Assembly (NCBI GenBank): GCA_045123575.1
Contig: JBGVKG010000052.1
Span: 5,955-69,954 of the forward strand
Direction of reading: 5' to 3'
From: SVEL01 sp045123575
Lineage (GTDB): Bacteria > Bacillota > Clostridia > Lachnospirales > Lachnospiraceae
Length of the DNA: 64,000 nt
Both the position numbers and the translations under genes were made by a program. Shown here one piece after another: positions 1 to 7,769 of this stretch. Within the stretch, counting starts at the first letter, position 1. Each line of letters opens with the position of its first letter. The notes beneath the pieces were generated by a model that was not told where the DNA came from, ran no database searches, and saw only the letters and a program-made list of their open reading frames with translations.

Positions 1-187
1 CCTTTATAACCTCGCCCTCGTCAGTATCCATTATACCTGCAATTATCTTTAGCAATGTGGATTTTCCAGTACCATTTACACCTATAACACCCAGTTTTTC
101 TCCCTCACCGATAGAAAAATCTGTATTTTTAAACAGTACCTTATCTGTTATTGCTTTAGAAAAATTCTTTATAGTCAATAAATTCAT
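1..187 (-). CDS. ABC-F type ATPase, N-terminal part only
   Basis: Only the first 62 codons are in the window; the gene runs off the left edge. The start (MNLLTIKNFSKAI) has an AGGAG ribosome site upstream. A complete Walker A motif, GVNGTGKST, follows about 36 residues in, and GEKLGVIGVNGTGKSTLLKI is the typical start of ABC-F proteins of the Uup/YdiF kind. These are soluble twin-ATPase proteins that act on ribosomes rather than as transporters. It begins 21 bp after the LiaF-like gene, so it is probably the third gene of that operon. The ABC-F assignment rests on one partial domain; an exporter ATPase is less likely because of the MNLLTIKN-type N-terminus. Confidence 0.75.
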   Translation of the reverse strand, partial: MNLLTIKNFSKAITDKVLFKNTDFSIGEGEKLGVIGVNGTGKSTLLKIIAGIMDTDEGEVIK

Positions 188-208
188 TGTCGTTATCTCC
201 TACTATGT

Positions 209-940
209 CTACACATACACGATTTCCAAATTTCCGAATACCATCTCGCCTTGGATAACTAGATGATTTTCCCCTTTAGACATACACACGCCTCTCTCAT
301 TAGCTCCACCAAATACCTTGGAAAGCTTCATATCCACATTCCACTCCTTTGGCACATACAAAGTTGTCTTACCAAATACACTTTCTACCTTAATAGCTGC
401 GTGTCCCTCACAGAGATTTGCATTATCCATATATATTGTTGTATTGCTAAATACACTCTCTATAGAACCGTACTTAAGATTCTGACTTGTAATATATCGT
501 ACACTTGTGCTAAACACAACCTCACTCTCAAATGTTGTATCATTTACATTCATCTCATCCACTGTCTGATGTCCATTCTTGAAGTTTTCTCTGTTAGCTT
601 CCCAATTATCATGTCCTATGAAGCAGCTATGATGATTCTTCTTCTTAAATATCAAGCTTAAACCTATCGTTCCAAAAAGTGCTGCTGCAAGTACCGGCCA
701 TGGTGTCAAATGCTCTATTCCAAGTTCTTTGTCAAATAGAATTGCTGCAAATGCAAGTGGAAAAAGCATATTGCCCCAGCTAAGTCTGAGAAGACCACCT
801 ACGAACCAAATAGCAAGAAAACCTGCAAACACTATAGTCCACACACTTATGTCTCCAAAATACCCCATACTTCCTACTATAACAAAGGCTGCTATAAGTA
901 TAAAGAATATTCCCCAAATTATATTTTTCATTGATTTCAT
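209..940 (-). CDS. LiaF-like membrane protein
   Basis: A 243-residue protein with about four hydrophobic segments in residues 5-100, in closely spaced pairs, then a charged stretch and a soluble C-terminal domain (about 145-243). That domain has the short beta-repeat pattern of the LiaF C-terminal domain, with recurring phrases such as SVFSNTTIYM, SVFGKTTLYV and MVFGNLEIVYV. In the Lia systems of Firmicutes, LiaF is a membrane inhibitor of the cell-wall stress response. Here the partner is a LytTR regulator rather than LiaRS; the genes overlap by ATGA and are surely co-transcribed. I infer an envelope-sensing role; the signal is unknown. Confidence 0.75.
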   Translation of the reverse strand: MKSMKNIIWGIFFILIAAFVIVGSMGYFGDISVWTIVFAGFLAIWFVGGLLRLSWGNMLFPLAFAAILFDKELGIEHLTPWPVLAAALFGTIGLSLIFKKKNHHSCFIGHDNWEANRENFKNGHQTVDEMNVNDTTFESEVVFSTSVRYITSQNLKYGSIESVFSNTTIYMDNANLCEGHAAIKVESVFGKTTLYVPKEWNVDMKLSKVFGGANERGVCMSKGENHLVIQGEMVFGNLEIVYV

Positions 941-1398
941 ATTTTTCTCCTCTTTTCTCCTAGTCTTTCAACCAGTGCTTTATAATAATTTCTTGATACA
1001 TACACCAACTTATGGCAATCATTAAATTCTACCACGCTAGCTGATGTAAGATTTCTAGTTATAGAATATATATGATTTAAGTTTACTATGGTAGATTTTG
1101 ATATTCGCATAAAGTATCCTGGCAATATCTCCTCCAGTTCATATAACTTGTACTGTGTTTCATATATATCATTACTGGTATGCGCTCTTATTTCTTTATT
1201 CTCTGTTTCAAAGAACAATATCTTTTCAAGAGGCATATAATATTCTTTTTCATTTTTATGTAACAAAATAGTCAAATCATCGCTTGCCTGCTCTATCAAC
1301 GCTTGTTGAATTCGTAATATTCTCTCATCAAGCTTATTGCATTTTATTACAATAGTTTCTTCCAAAAGAGCCTCATCCACTTCTATGGTGACCTTCAT
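937..1398 (-). CDS. LytTR-family DNA-binding regulator
   Basis: A 153-residue protein without a receiver domain. Residues 1-45 form a short N-terminal region, and residues 50-150 match a LytTR DNA-binding domain: a strand-rich start (YYMPLEKILFFETENKEI), then the characteristic GYFMRISKSTIVNLNHI and a final strand plus helix ending in VSRNYYKALVERLG. Small LytTR proteins paired with LiaF-like or DUF3021 membrane proteins are common in Clostridia and usually autoregulate. A ribosome site (AAAGGGGG) precedes the ATG. A promoter and a perfect 12-bp palindrome sit just upstream, which fits self-control. Confidence 0.88.
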   Translation of the reverse strand: MKVTIEVDEALLEETIVIKCNKLDERILRIQQALIEQASDDLTILLHKNEKEYYMPLEKILFFETENKEIRAHTSNDIYETQYKLYELEEILPGYFMRISKSTIVNLNHIYSITRNLTSASVVEFNDCHKLVYVSRNYYKALVERLGEKRRKI

Positions 1399-1425
1399 CT
1401 CATGCCCCCTTTCATCCGTTTTGTT

Positions 1426-1437
1426 TAACAGCTGTTA
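1426..1437. promoter_or_regulatory. 12-bp perfect palindrome, candidate operator
   Basis: TAACAGCTGTTA lies between the predicted -10 box and the LytTR ribosome site. Its position fits an autoregulatory operator, but LytTR sites are usually direct repeats, so the binding protein is unknown. Confidence 0.35.
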
Positions 1438-1444
1438 TGTGTTT

Positions 1445-1472
1445 AGTATAACATCTAATTTTTTATTGTAAA
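1445..1472 (-). promoter_or_regulatory. Promoter of the LytTR/LiaF-like operon
   Basis: On the minus strand TTTACA (1467-1472) and TATACT (1445-1450) are separated by 16 bp, and the LytTR gene starts about 47 bp downstream. This is a reasonable SigA promoter by pattern only. Confidence 0.5.
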
Positions 1473-1586
1473 TACCTTCACACCAACAGGTTAATTTCGG
1501 CTACCAAGATGTAATTTTTCATCACCATATATGTCTTTTGCCCAAATTCATTACCATTTTCCTATGATTTTTGTAAAAAATCCTAT

Positions 1587-1615
1587 TTTACTTTTATATA
1601 TGGCAGGAGTATAAT
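1587..1615 (+). promoter_or_regulatory. Promoter of the ArsB/NhaD-type transporter gene
   Basis: TTTACT (1587-1592) and a consensus TATAAT (1610-1615) are spaced 17 bp apart and point toward the transporter gene. This leaves a leader of about 70 bases with a small hairpin (GGTTTTACCAAAAACC) near its 5' end. No known riboswitch is recognisable in the leader. Confidence 0.55.
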
Positions 1616-1691
1616 GTATAAGGTTTTACCAAAAACCACAAATCGCAGCCCTAATCGACTACGATAATAAATATAGAAAGAGGTATTGAAA

Positions 1692-3053
1692 ATGTTACCA
1701 CAAATTTTTGCTACAGTAATATTTGTTGCGATGTTTATTCTGATTGTAACAGAAATCATCCCTAGACATTACATCACACTAGGTTGCGCAGTACTCACTA
1801 TAGTTCTCGTATTCGGCATCGGTATGCAGAGCGTAGACGCTATTGTGAATACCTTGAATGTCCATAGCATATTTACTCCAGACTTCTGGATAGCTACTGG
1901 CGAACATACTAGCGAACTTTCTAGCGGTATCAACTGGGAAACTATTATATTTATCGCCGGTATGATGGTTATGGTTGAAGGTATGGCACACTTTGGCTTC
2001 TTCCGCTGGTTATGTATGCGTATTGCCAAGATGGTTAAATACAAGATAATTCCTATCTTTATTACATTTATGATATTGTCATTTATACTAGCTATGTTTA
2101 TTGACAGTATCACAGTTATATTGTTCTTAGCCGCTGTTACTATAGAGTTATCACAGTTACTTAAGTTCAATCCTGTATCAATGATTTTAGCAGAGGTATT
2201 CTGTGCCAACCTTGGTGGCTCAGCTACTATGTGTGGAGATCCACCAAACATTATCATCGGTACATCACTTGGCTACTCATTTACAGACTTTGTATTCAAT
2301 ACAGGTGTTATCGCATTTGTCGCATTAATATTTGTACTTATTTATTTCTATGTAGTATGCAAGAAGGAGCTTACTACTGGAACATCAGGCACCATTGACC
2401 TTTCAGCTATGCCTAGCCCGGAATCAGCTATTACTAATAAATTCGGTTTCACTATGAGTTGCATCATCTTCTTATCAGCCGTTGTCCTATTAGTTACACA
2501 TGCACAGACTGGTCTATCAGTTGCATTTATAGGCGCAGTTATAGCACTTATCACGCTTATCACATCAGGCAAGGCAGCTTGGAGTCTTATAAAGAAGGTT
2601 GATTACGAAACTATCCTCTTCTTTGTTGGATTGTTTGTTGTTGTAGGCGGTCTTGAAGAAACTGGCATATTGGAAATATTAGCAGGTTTTATCGGTGATA
2701 TATCTGGTGGTAATCTTATGATTATGATTGCTATCATCATATGGATTTCTGCTATTGCAAGTGCATTTATTGACAATATTCCATTTGCAGCTACTATGAT
2801 TCCTGTTATAAGCAACTTAGCCGCTACTACTCCAGGTATTAGCTTAGACACACTTTCTTGGTCTTTAGCAGTAGGAACAGACATCGGTGGAAGTGCTACT
2901 CCTATAGGTGCATCAGCTAATGTTGTAGGTGTGGCTACAGCAGGTAAGGCTGGTCACATAATTCGTTGGGGAAAGTATTGCAAATTAATGGCTCCTGCGA
3001 CTATAATAGTATTAGTTATTGCAACTGTAATGATTTTTATGAGATACTTATAA
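1692..3053 (+). CDS. ArsB/NhaD (SLC13-like) family membrane transporter
   Basis: About 453 residues with some 11 hydrophobic segments; the family is the ion-transporter superfamily that includes ArsB, NhaD and CitM. Typical are the two inverted halves with conserved re-entrant signatures: SATMCGDPPNIIIGTSLGYS near residue 180 and DIGGSATPIGASANVVGVA near residue 405, plus FIDSITVILFLAA and FIDNIPFAATMIP. The reading frame opens with TTG at 1686, but AGAGG at 1679-1683 is correctly spaced for the ATG at 1692, which I chose. Substrate (arsenite, Na+/H+ exchange or a carboxylate) cannot be told from sequence; no ars genes are nearby. A kinase-like gene follows 24 bp downstream and is likely co-transcribed. 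Confidence 0.85.
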   Translation: MLPQIFATVIFVAMFILIVTEIIPRHYITLGCAVLTIVLVFGIGMQSVDAIVNTLNVHSIFTPDFWIATGEHTSELSSGINWETIIFIAGMMVMVEGMAHFGFFRWLCMRIAKMVKYKIIPIFITFMILSFILAMFIDSITVILFLAAVTIELSQLLKFNPVSMILAEVFCANLGGSATMCGDPPNIIIGTSLGYSFTDFVFNTGVIAFVALIFVLIYFYVVCKKELTTGTSGTIDLSAMPSPESAITNKFGFTMSCIIFLSAVVLLVTHAQTGLSVAFIGAVIALITLITSGKAAWSLIKKVDYETILFFVGLFVVVGGLEETGILEILAGFIGDISGGNLMIMIAIIIWISAIASAFIDNIPFAATMIPVISNLAATTPGISLDTLSWSLAVGTDIGGSATPIGASANVVGVATAGKAGHIIRWGKYCKLMAPATIIVLVIATVMIFMRYL

Positions 3054-3077
3054 AATAGATAAATGGAGGAATATACA

Positions 3078-3683
3078 ATGAGTCAATTGATTATATCTAT
3101 CGGCCGTGAATTCGGTAGTGGTGGTCATGAGATAGCAGAGAGACTTGCAAAACACTATGAACTACCTATGTACGACCACAATATGCTTAGAGAAATTGCT
3201 AATTTTATGAATGTAGATACTGAAGAGCTTCTCGCTTTCGATGAATCAAAGAAGCGTAAACTATTCACACGTACTGTTCGTGGTATGAGCAACTGCCATG
3301 CTACTAACGTTGCCGAGCTTCAGTTTAAATTCATAGAAACAAAAGCAGGCGTAGGCGAGTCTTTCGTAATCGTAGGACGTTGCGCAGAAACAGTACTTAA
3401 AGACAACGCCAACACTGTTTCTCTCTTCATCTTAGGTGACAGAGATGCAAAATGCCAGCGTATTATGAAGCTGTACAACAAAAACCAAAAGGAAGCATTC
3501 GCACTTATGGATAGCCACGATAAGTACCGTAAGCAGTATCACAATGACCACTTCCCTGGCAAGAAGTGGGGTGACTCACGTAACTACGACTTATCCATCA
3601 ACAGCAGCAAACTTGGCATCGACGAAACAGTTAAAATCATCATCGACTACATTGATGCATGTCGCGCAAAATTCAACGCATAA
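3078..3683 (+). CDS. Cytidylate-kinase-like family protein
   Basis: Begins MSQLIISIGREFGSGGHEIA. The P-loop-like segment GREFGSGGHEIAERLA is diagnostic of the cytidylate kinase-like family, a clostridial group related to Cmk but with a shortened P-loop (GSGG rather than GxGKT). The Arg-rich lid region RDAKCQRIMKLYNKN lies at about residues 135-150, and YDLSINSSKLGID near the C-terminus is also typical. True cytidylate kinase activity is not established for this group. GGAGGA at 3065-3070 is spaced 7 bp from the ATG at 3078, so that start is preferred over the in-frame ATG at 3063. It is the last gene before a strong terminator. Confidence 0.85.
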   Translation: MSQLIISIGREFGSGGHEIAERLAKHYELPMYDHNMLREIANFMNVDTEELLAFDESKKRKLFTRTVRGMSNCHATNVAELQFKFIETKAGVGESFVIVGRCAETVLKDNANTVSLFILGDRDAKCQRIMKLYNKNQKEAFALMDSHDKYRKQYHNDHFPGKKWGDSRNYDLSINSSKLGIDETVKIIIDYIDACRAKFNA

Positions 3684-3694
3684 TTCATATTACC

Positions 3695-3726
3695 AGAAGC
3701 TTAGTAAAACACTAAGCTTCTTTTAT
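3695..3726 (+). terminator. Rho-independent terminator after the kinase-like gene
   Basis: An 11-bp perfect stem (AGAAGCTTAGT / ACTAAGCTTCT) with a five-base loop and a T-rich tail. It also forms the left end of the large palindrome described next. Confidence 0.85.
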
Positions 3727-3762
3727 GTCTTGCATTAAAATATATCCCTAACCACTAGCTAT

Positions 3763-4225
3763 CTACAGATATTTTTTTGTGCTGTTTTCGAGAACGCATA
3801 TTTTCTAAGCGCTCTCTTGAAACAAGCTTATTAGTCTATATGCACGGTATGTCAGACAGTGTACTTCAGATGATTCGTGTGAATAGAGGACAGCATTGAG
3901 GATTTGCGTATAATTTTCATAGAGAAAGGCACGAAAAAGCGGTCGCCCGAACCTGTTTGACGAAGCTTGCCCATTAATAGGGCAAGCGAGAAGTTGTGCA
4001 GGGCGACCATCTAATAATAAGCTCTTCATGCCTTTCTCGTATGAAAATAGCAAAGACGAAAAAAGCTGTCCTCTTCACACAAACATCTGCAAGTAACACA
4101 GTCTGCCTCGACCGTGCACAATTAATCGTAGTTGCGTTGCAACTGCGATTTGTTAGACGCTTTGTTTCAAGTAGAGCGCGTAAGAAAATGATGCAACCTC
4201 TCAAGGCACAAAAAAATATCTGTAG
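3763..4225. ncRNA. Candidate large rod-like structured RNA (unassigned)
   Basis: If transcribed, the core of the palindrome would form one rod of about 460 nt. Helices would alternate with small internal loops, and a side hairpin would arise from one arm (TCGTAGTTGC / GCAACTGCGA, 4126-4148). The closing helix is 20 perfect base pairs. The size is in the range of the large ornamented bacterial RNAs (ROOL, GOLLD, HEARO), but those are multibranched, and I recognise none of their signatures. tmRNA, RNase P and SRP signatures are also absent. No clear promoter was found on either strand, so transcription is an inference. Confidence 0.4.
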
Positions 4226-4261
4226 ACAGCTTTGTGGTTTGGGTTTTACCAATGCGTCAAG

Positions 4262-4298
4262 ACATAAAAGAAGCTTGAAGAAAATACTTCAAGCTTCT
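4262..4298 (-). terminator. Rho-independent terminator after the acetyltransferase gene
   Basis: A 12-bp stem (AGAAGCTTGAAG / CTTCAAGCTTCT) with a six-base loop. Read on the minus strand it is followed by TTTTATG. It ends the uvrB-uvrA-acetyltransferase transcription unit and mirrors the terminator at 3695. Confidence 0.8.
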
Positions 4299-4318
4299 GA
4301 TAATATGAATTATGCGTT

Positions 4319-4837
4319 TTATAGCTGCATTGAATATTTGTACTCGCGGGCGTGTTCTCCTGTGCGCTCGTAGTAGCGTGGTCCTTCATATTCCTTGGTC
4401 ATGCCGAGCTTCTGCATTACCTTAGCCGATGGTTCATTGCGTGTATCACATCTTGCAAATATCTCTGTAACTTTCAGATTGGCTTTGACAAAATCTGCTA
4501 CTGCCTTTGCTGCCTCTGTTGCATATCCATAGCCACGATAGTTTTTATTGAATATCCATCCTAGCTCACATTTAGTATGGTTTTCCTCCATATATGCACC
4601 TACCGCACCGATTAACTTACCATCTAAAATTGCTCCAAACTCATAGTAATCCGGTTGTTCCTTTGCCCACTGTCCTTCCACATCTTTTAAGAAATTCTTA
4701 GTGTCTTCCTCTGTGGCATTTGGTAGATACAGCATGTACTTTATTTCCCTGTCTGATGCATACTCATGTACTGATTCAAAATCTGCCAGCCCATAAGGTC
4801 GCAACATCAAACGTTGTGTTTTTAATTCTATATACAT
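4319..4837 (-). CDS. GNAT-family N-acetyltransferase (RimJ/RimL-like)
   Basis: 172 residues, the normal length for this family. It opens with ELKTQRLMLRPYGLADFESV, the usual start of RimJ/RimL-like acetyltransferases. The acetyl-CoA-binding motif A is seen as CELGWIFNKNYRGYGYATEA (about residues 88-107), followed by a CDTRNEPSAKVMQKLGM motif. These enzymes acetylate an amino group of a protein N-terminus or small molecule; the substrate is unknown here. The start is 17 bp after the uvrA stop with a GAGGAAA ribosome site, so it is co-transcribed with uvrBA; a DNA-repair role is not implied by sequence. Confidence 0.88.
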   Translation of the reverse strand: MYIELKTQRLMLRPYGLADFESVHEYASDREIKYMLYLPNATEEDTKNFLKDVEGQWAKEQPDYYEFGAILDGKLIGAVGAYMEENHTKCELGWIFNKNYRGYGYATEAAKAVADFVKANLKVTEIFARCDTRNEPSAKVMQKLGMTKEYEGPRYYERTGEHAREYKYSMQL

Positions 4838-4854
4838 ACTTTTTCCTCATTCTT

Positions 4855-7701
4855 TTATTTCAAATACTTCTTCACATACTGACCTGTATAAGATTGCTTA
4901 TTCTTAGCTACCTCTTCAGGTGTTCCTTCTGCGATAACAGTACCACCTCTGTCGCCGCCCTCTGGTCCTATATCAATGATGTAGTCGGCTGTTTTTATAA
5001 CATCAAGATTGTGTTCTATAACCACAACAGAGTTACCATTTTCTGTAAGTTTTCGCAGGATATCTACCAGCTTGTGCACATCTGCAAAATGCAGACCTGT
5101 TGTTGGCTCATCTAAAATATAAATAGTCTTTCCTGTATCACGACGACTAAGCTCTGTTGCCAACTTTACTCTCTGTGCCTCTCCACCTGATAATGTTGTG
5201 GACGGCTGTCCTAGACGAATATACGATAAACCTACATCATTCAATGTTTTAATCTTTCTATGAATAGATGGTACATTCTCAAAGAAATGTGTAGCTTCTT
5301 CTACTGTCATATCAAGAACATCATATATACTCTTGCCCTTGTACTTCACTTCTAGAGTTTCTCTATTGTATCGCTTACCTTTACATACCTCACATGGCAC
5401 ATATACATCTGGCATGAAATGCATCTCTATCTTTATGATACCATCACCTGCGCATGCCTCACATCGGCCACCCTTTGCATTGAAACTGAAACGTCCCTTC
5501 TTGTAACCTCTAGCCTTTGCCTCGGCTGTAGCTGCAAACAGATCTCTTATCTGATCGAAAACACCTGTGTAGGTAGCTGGATTGGAACGTGGTGTTCTTC
5601 CTATTGGTGACTGGTCTATGTCTATGACCTTATCAAGCTGCTCTGTGCCCTCTATTCTGTCGTGTTCACCTGCTATAGTTCTAGCCCTGTTGAGTTTCTT
5701 AGCCAATGACTTGTAAAGTATTTCATTTACCAATGAACTCTTACCCGAGCCTGACACTCCTGTTACGCAAGTCATTACACCTAACGGTATCTCCACATCT
5801 ATATTTTTAAGATTGTTCTGTCTAGCACCTATTACCTTTAAGTAACCTGTAGGCTTTTTTCTCTCCTTTGGTACTGGTATCTTCATCTTGCCACTAAGGT
5901 ATGCACCTGTGATCGATGCTGGATTTTTCATTATTTCCTCGGCTGTACCTTCTGCTATAACCTCTCCACCATGCTCACCTGCACCTGGTCCTATATCTAC
6001 GATATGGTCTGCTGCCATCATGGTATCCTCATCATGTTCTACTACAAGCAAGGTATTACCCAAATCTCTTAGATGAGTAAGTGTACCTAAGAGCTTATCA
6101 TTATCTCTTTGATGCAATCCTATGCTTGGCTCATCTAAGATGTATGTTACACCAACAAGCCCCGAACCAATCTGTGTAGCCAGTCTAATTCTTTGCGCTT
6201 CTCCACCTGACAATGACGCTGTGGCTCTAGTAAGGGTCAGGTAATCTAATCCTACATTTACTAAAAAACCGACTCTAGCCTTAATCTCCTTAAGTACCTG
6301 TGCTCCTATAAACTGCTGTCTATCTGTCAGTTTCATTGTTTCTAGGTATTCATAAAGGTCACGAACAGACATAGATGTTATCTCGTATATATTTTTATCG
6401 GCAACTGTTACCGCCAAAGAGCCCTTCTTAAGTCTTTGACCGTTACACTCCTTACAAGATGTGATATTCATATATTGCTCATACTCATTTTTCATCATCT
6501 CTGAGGAAGTTTCTCTATAACGACGCTCCATATTTCTTATAAGACCTTCAAACGGAACATCATATACTCCTTCTCCTCTTTGTCCTTTATAATATACCTT
6601 GAGAATTCTTCCACCTGTTCCGTTTATAAACGCATCCTTTATCTCATCGCTTAACTGCTCATAAGGTGTATCCAAACTAAAGTTATACTCTTTCGCCAAT
6701 GCCTCTAGTGTAGCATGAGTAAAGCTGCCACTATCACTTGAAGACTGCCATCCCATACATGCCACAACACCTTCATTAAAGCTAAGACTCTCATCAGGCA
6801 TCATAAGCTCAGGCGAAAATTTCATCTTGTATCCTAGACCAGCACAGCAAGGGCACGCACCAAATGGATTGTTAAATGAAAAGCTTCTTGGCTCTACCTC
6901 ATCTATACTTATGCCACAGTCTGGACATGCAAAACTCATAGAAAAGTTCATAGGTTCTCCATCTATGACATCTACTATCATAAGTCCGTCAGCCAAGTGA
7001 AGAACATTCTCTATAGAGTCTGTAAGTCGTTTCTCCATACCCTCTTTTACAGCCAATCGGTCCACCACTATCTCTATATTATGTTTAATATTTTTATCGA
7101 GATTTATATCTTCGCTAAGTTCGTACAGATTGCCATCTACCTGCACACGGACATAACCTGCCTTTTTAGCATGTTCTAACACCTTCTCGTGTCGTCCCTT
7201 TTTTCCTCTAACAACAGGTGCTAAGAGCTGTATCTTTGTTCTCTCTGGAAGTTCCATTATAGAATCAACCATCTGATCTACACTCTGCTTCTTTATCTCC
7301 TTTCCACACTGTGGACAATGAGGTATACCTATACGAGCGTACAGCAATCTAAAATAATCATATATCTCCGTAACAGTTCCCACTGTGGAACGTGGATTTC
7401 TATTAGTAGATTTCTGATCTATGGATATAGCTGGTGATAATCCTTCTATACTATCTACATTAGGCTTCTCCATCTGACCTAAGAACTGTCTTGCATAAGA
7501 AGATAATGACTCCATATATCTTCTCTGTCCCTCTGCATATATAGTATCAAATGCAAGAGATGACTTACCTGAACCCGACAAACCTGTCAATACTACGAAT
7601 TTATTTCTAGGTATATCCAAGTCAATATTCTTTAAGTTATGCTCAGATCCGCCTCTTATCTTTATAAAATTGTCTTTTTTATTATTTATATTATCTGACA
7701 T
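4855..7701 (-). CDS. uvrA: Excinuclease ABC subunit A
   Basis: UvrA is the damage-recognising ATPase of nucleotide excision repair and loads UvrB onto DNA. The 948-residue length is normal. The first Walker A (GLSGSGKSS) is at about residue 40 and the second (GVSGSGKSS) at 648. Both ABC signatures (SLSGGEAQRIRLA, TLSGGEAQRVKLA) and both Walker B segments (YILDEPSIGLHQRD, YILDEPTTGLHFAD) are intact. Zinc-binding pairs CPQCG/CPDCG/CPCC and CEACAGDG/CEVCKG are present, the latter at about 747-775. It lies 68 bp downstream of uvrB in the same direction; the spacer holds a small hairpin (CTAATG...CATTAG). Confidence 0.98.
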   Translation of the reverse strand: MSDNINNKKDNFIKIRGGSEHNLKNIDLDIPRNKFVVLTGLSGSGKSSLAFDTIYAEGQRRYMESLSSYARQFLGQMEKPNVDSIEGLSPAISIDQKSTNRNPRSTVGTVTEIYDYFRLLYARIGIPHCPQCGKEIKKQSVDQMVDSIMELPERTKIQLLAPVVRGKKGRHEKVLEHAKKAGYVRVQVDGNLYELSEDINLDKNIKHNIEIVVDRLAVKEGMEKRLTDSIENVLHLADGLMIVDVIDGEPMNFSMSFACPDCGISIDEVEPRSFSFNNPFGACPCCAGLGYKMKFSPELMMPDESLSFNEGVVACMGWQSSSDSGSFTHATLEALAKEYNFSLDTPYEQLSDEIKDAFINGTGGRILKVYYKGQRGEGVYDVPFEGLIRNMERRYRETSSEMMKNEYEQYMNITSCKECNGQRLKKGSLAVTVADKNIYEITSMSVRDLYEYLETMKLTDRQQFIGAQVLKEIKARVGFLVNVGLDYLTLTRATASLSGGEAQRIRLATQIGSGLVGVTYILDEPSIGLHQRDNDKLLGTLTHLRDLGNTLLVVEHDEDTMMAADHIVDIGPGAGEHGGEVIAEGTAEEIMKNPASITGAYLSGKMKIPVPKERKKPTGYLKVIGARQNNLKNIDVEIPLGVMTCVTGVSGSGKSSLVNEILYKSLAKKLNRARTIAGEHDRIEGTEQLDKVIDIDQSPIGRTPRSNPATYTGVFDQIRDLFAATAEAKARGYKKGRFSFNAKGGRCEACAGDGIIKIEMHFMPDVYVPCEVCKGKRYNRETLEVKYKGKSIYDVLDMTVEEATHFFENVPSIHRKIKTLNDVGLSYIRLGQPSTTLSGGEAQRVKLATELSRRDTGKTIYILDEPTTGLHFADVHKLVDILRKLTENGNSVVVIEHNLDVIKTADYIIDIGPEGGDRGGTVIAEGTPEEVAKNKQSYTGQYVKKYLK

Positions 7702-7769
7702 AATCTTGTCTCCTATTTCTATTTACCTACGCTATGCAACACCATATTACATCCATTTTTCTGCTAATG

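Larger units (their letters stand above)
3695..4298. repeat. ~600-bp imperfect palindrome between convergent genes
   Basis: The whole gap between the kinase-like gene and the acetyltransferase folds back on itself. From the outside inward the matching pairs are: the two terminator hairpins (3695-3721 and 4269-4298), each followed by TTTATGTCTTG on its own strand; a perfect 20-bp match (3763-3782 with 4206-4225); TTTTC...GCGCTCT...CTTGAAACAA (about 3801-3825 with 4160-4187); TGCACGGT (3841-3848 with 4111-4118); CAGAC...GTGT...CAGATG...GTGTGAA...GAGGACAGC (about 3853-3894 with 4066-4106); TTTTCAT...GAGAAAGGCA (about 3914-3930 with 4029-4047); GGTCGCCC (3941-3948 with 4001-4008); and a central hairpin GCTTGCCC/GGGCAAGC (3964-3988). 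I see no credible protein gene in it. It is either a mobile, MITE-like element or a structured RNA locus. Confidence 0.8.

Noticed and set aside
3763..4225. tmRNA, RNase P, SRP RNA or group II intron as explanation of the rod
   Set aside because: No tag peptide, no TTCGAATCC-like end, no conserved RNase P core, no domain V-like hairpin.
3805..4373. Several open frames of 80-125 codons on both strands inside the palindrome gap
   Set aside because: They lack ribosome sites, have no protein-like composition and are explained by the stem-loop symmetry.
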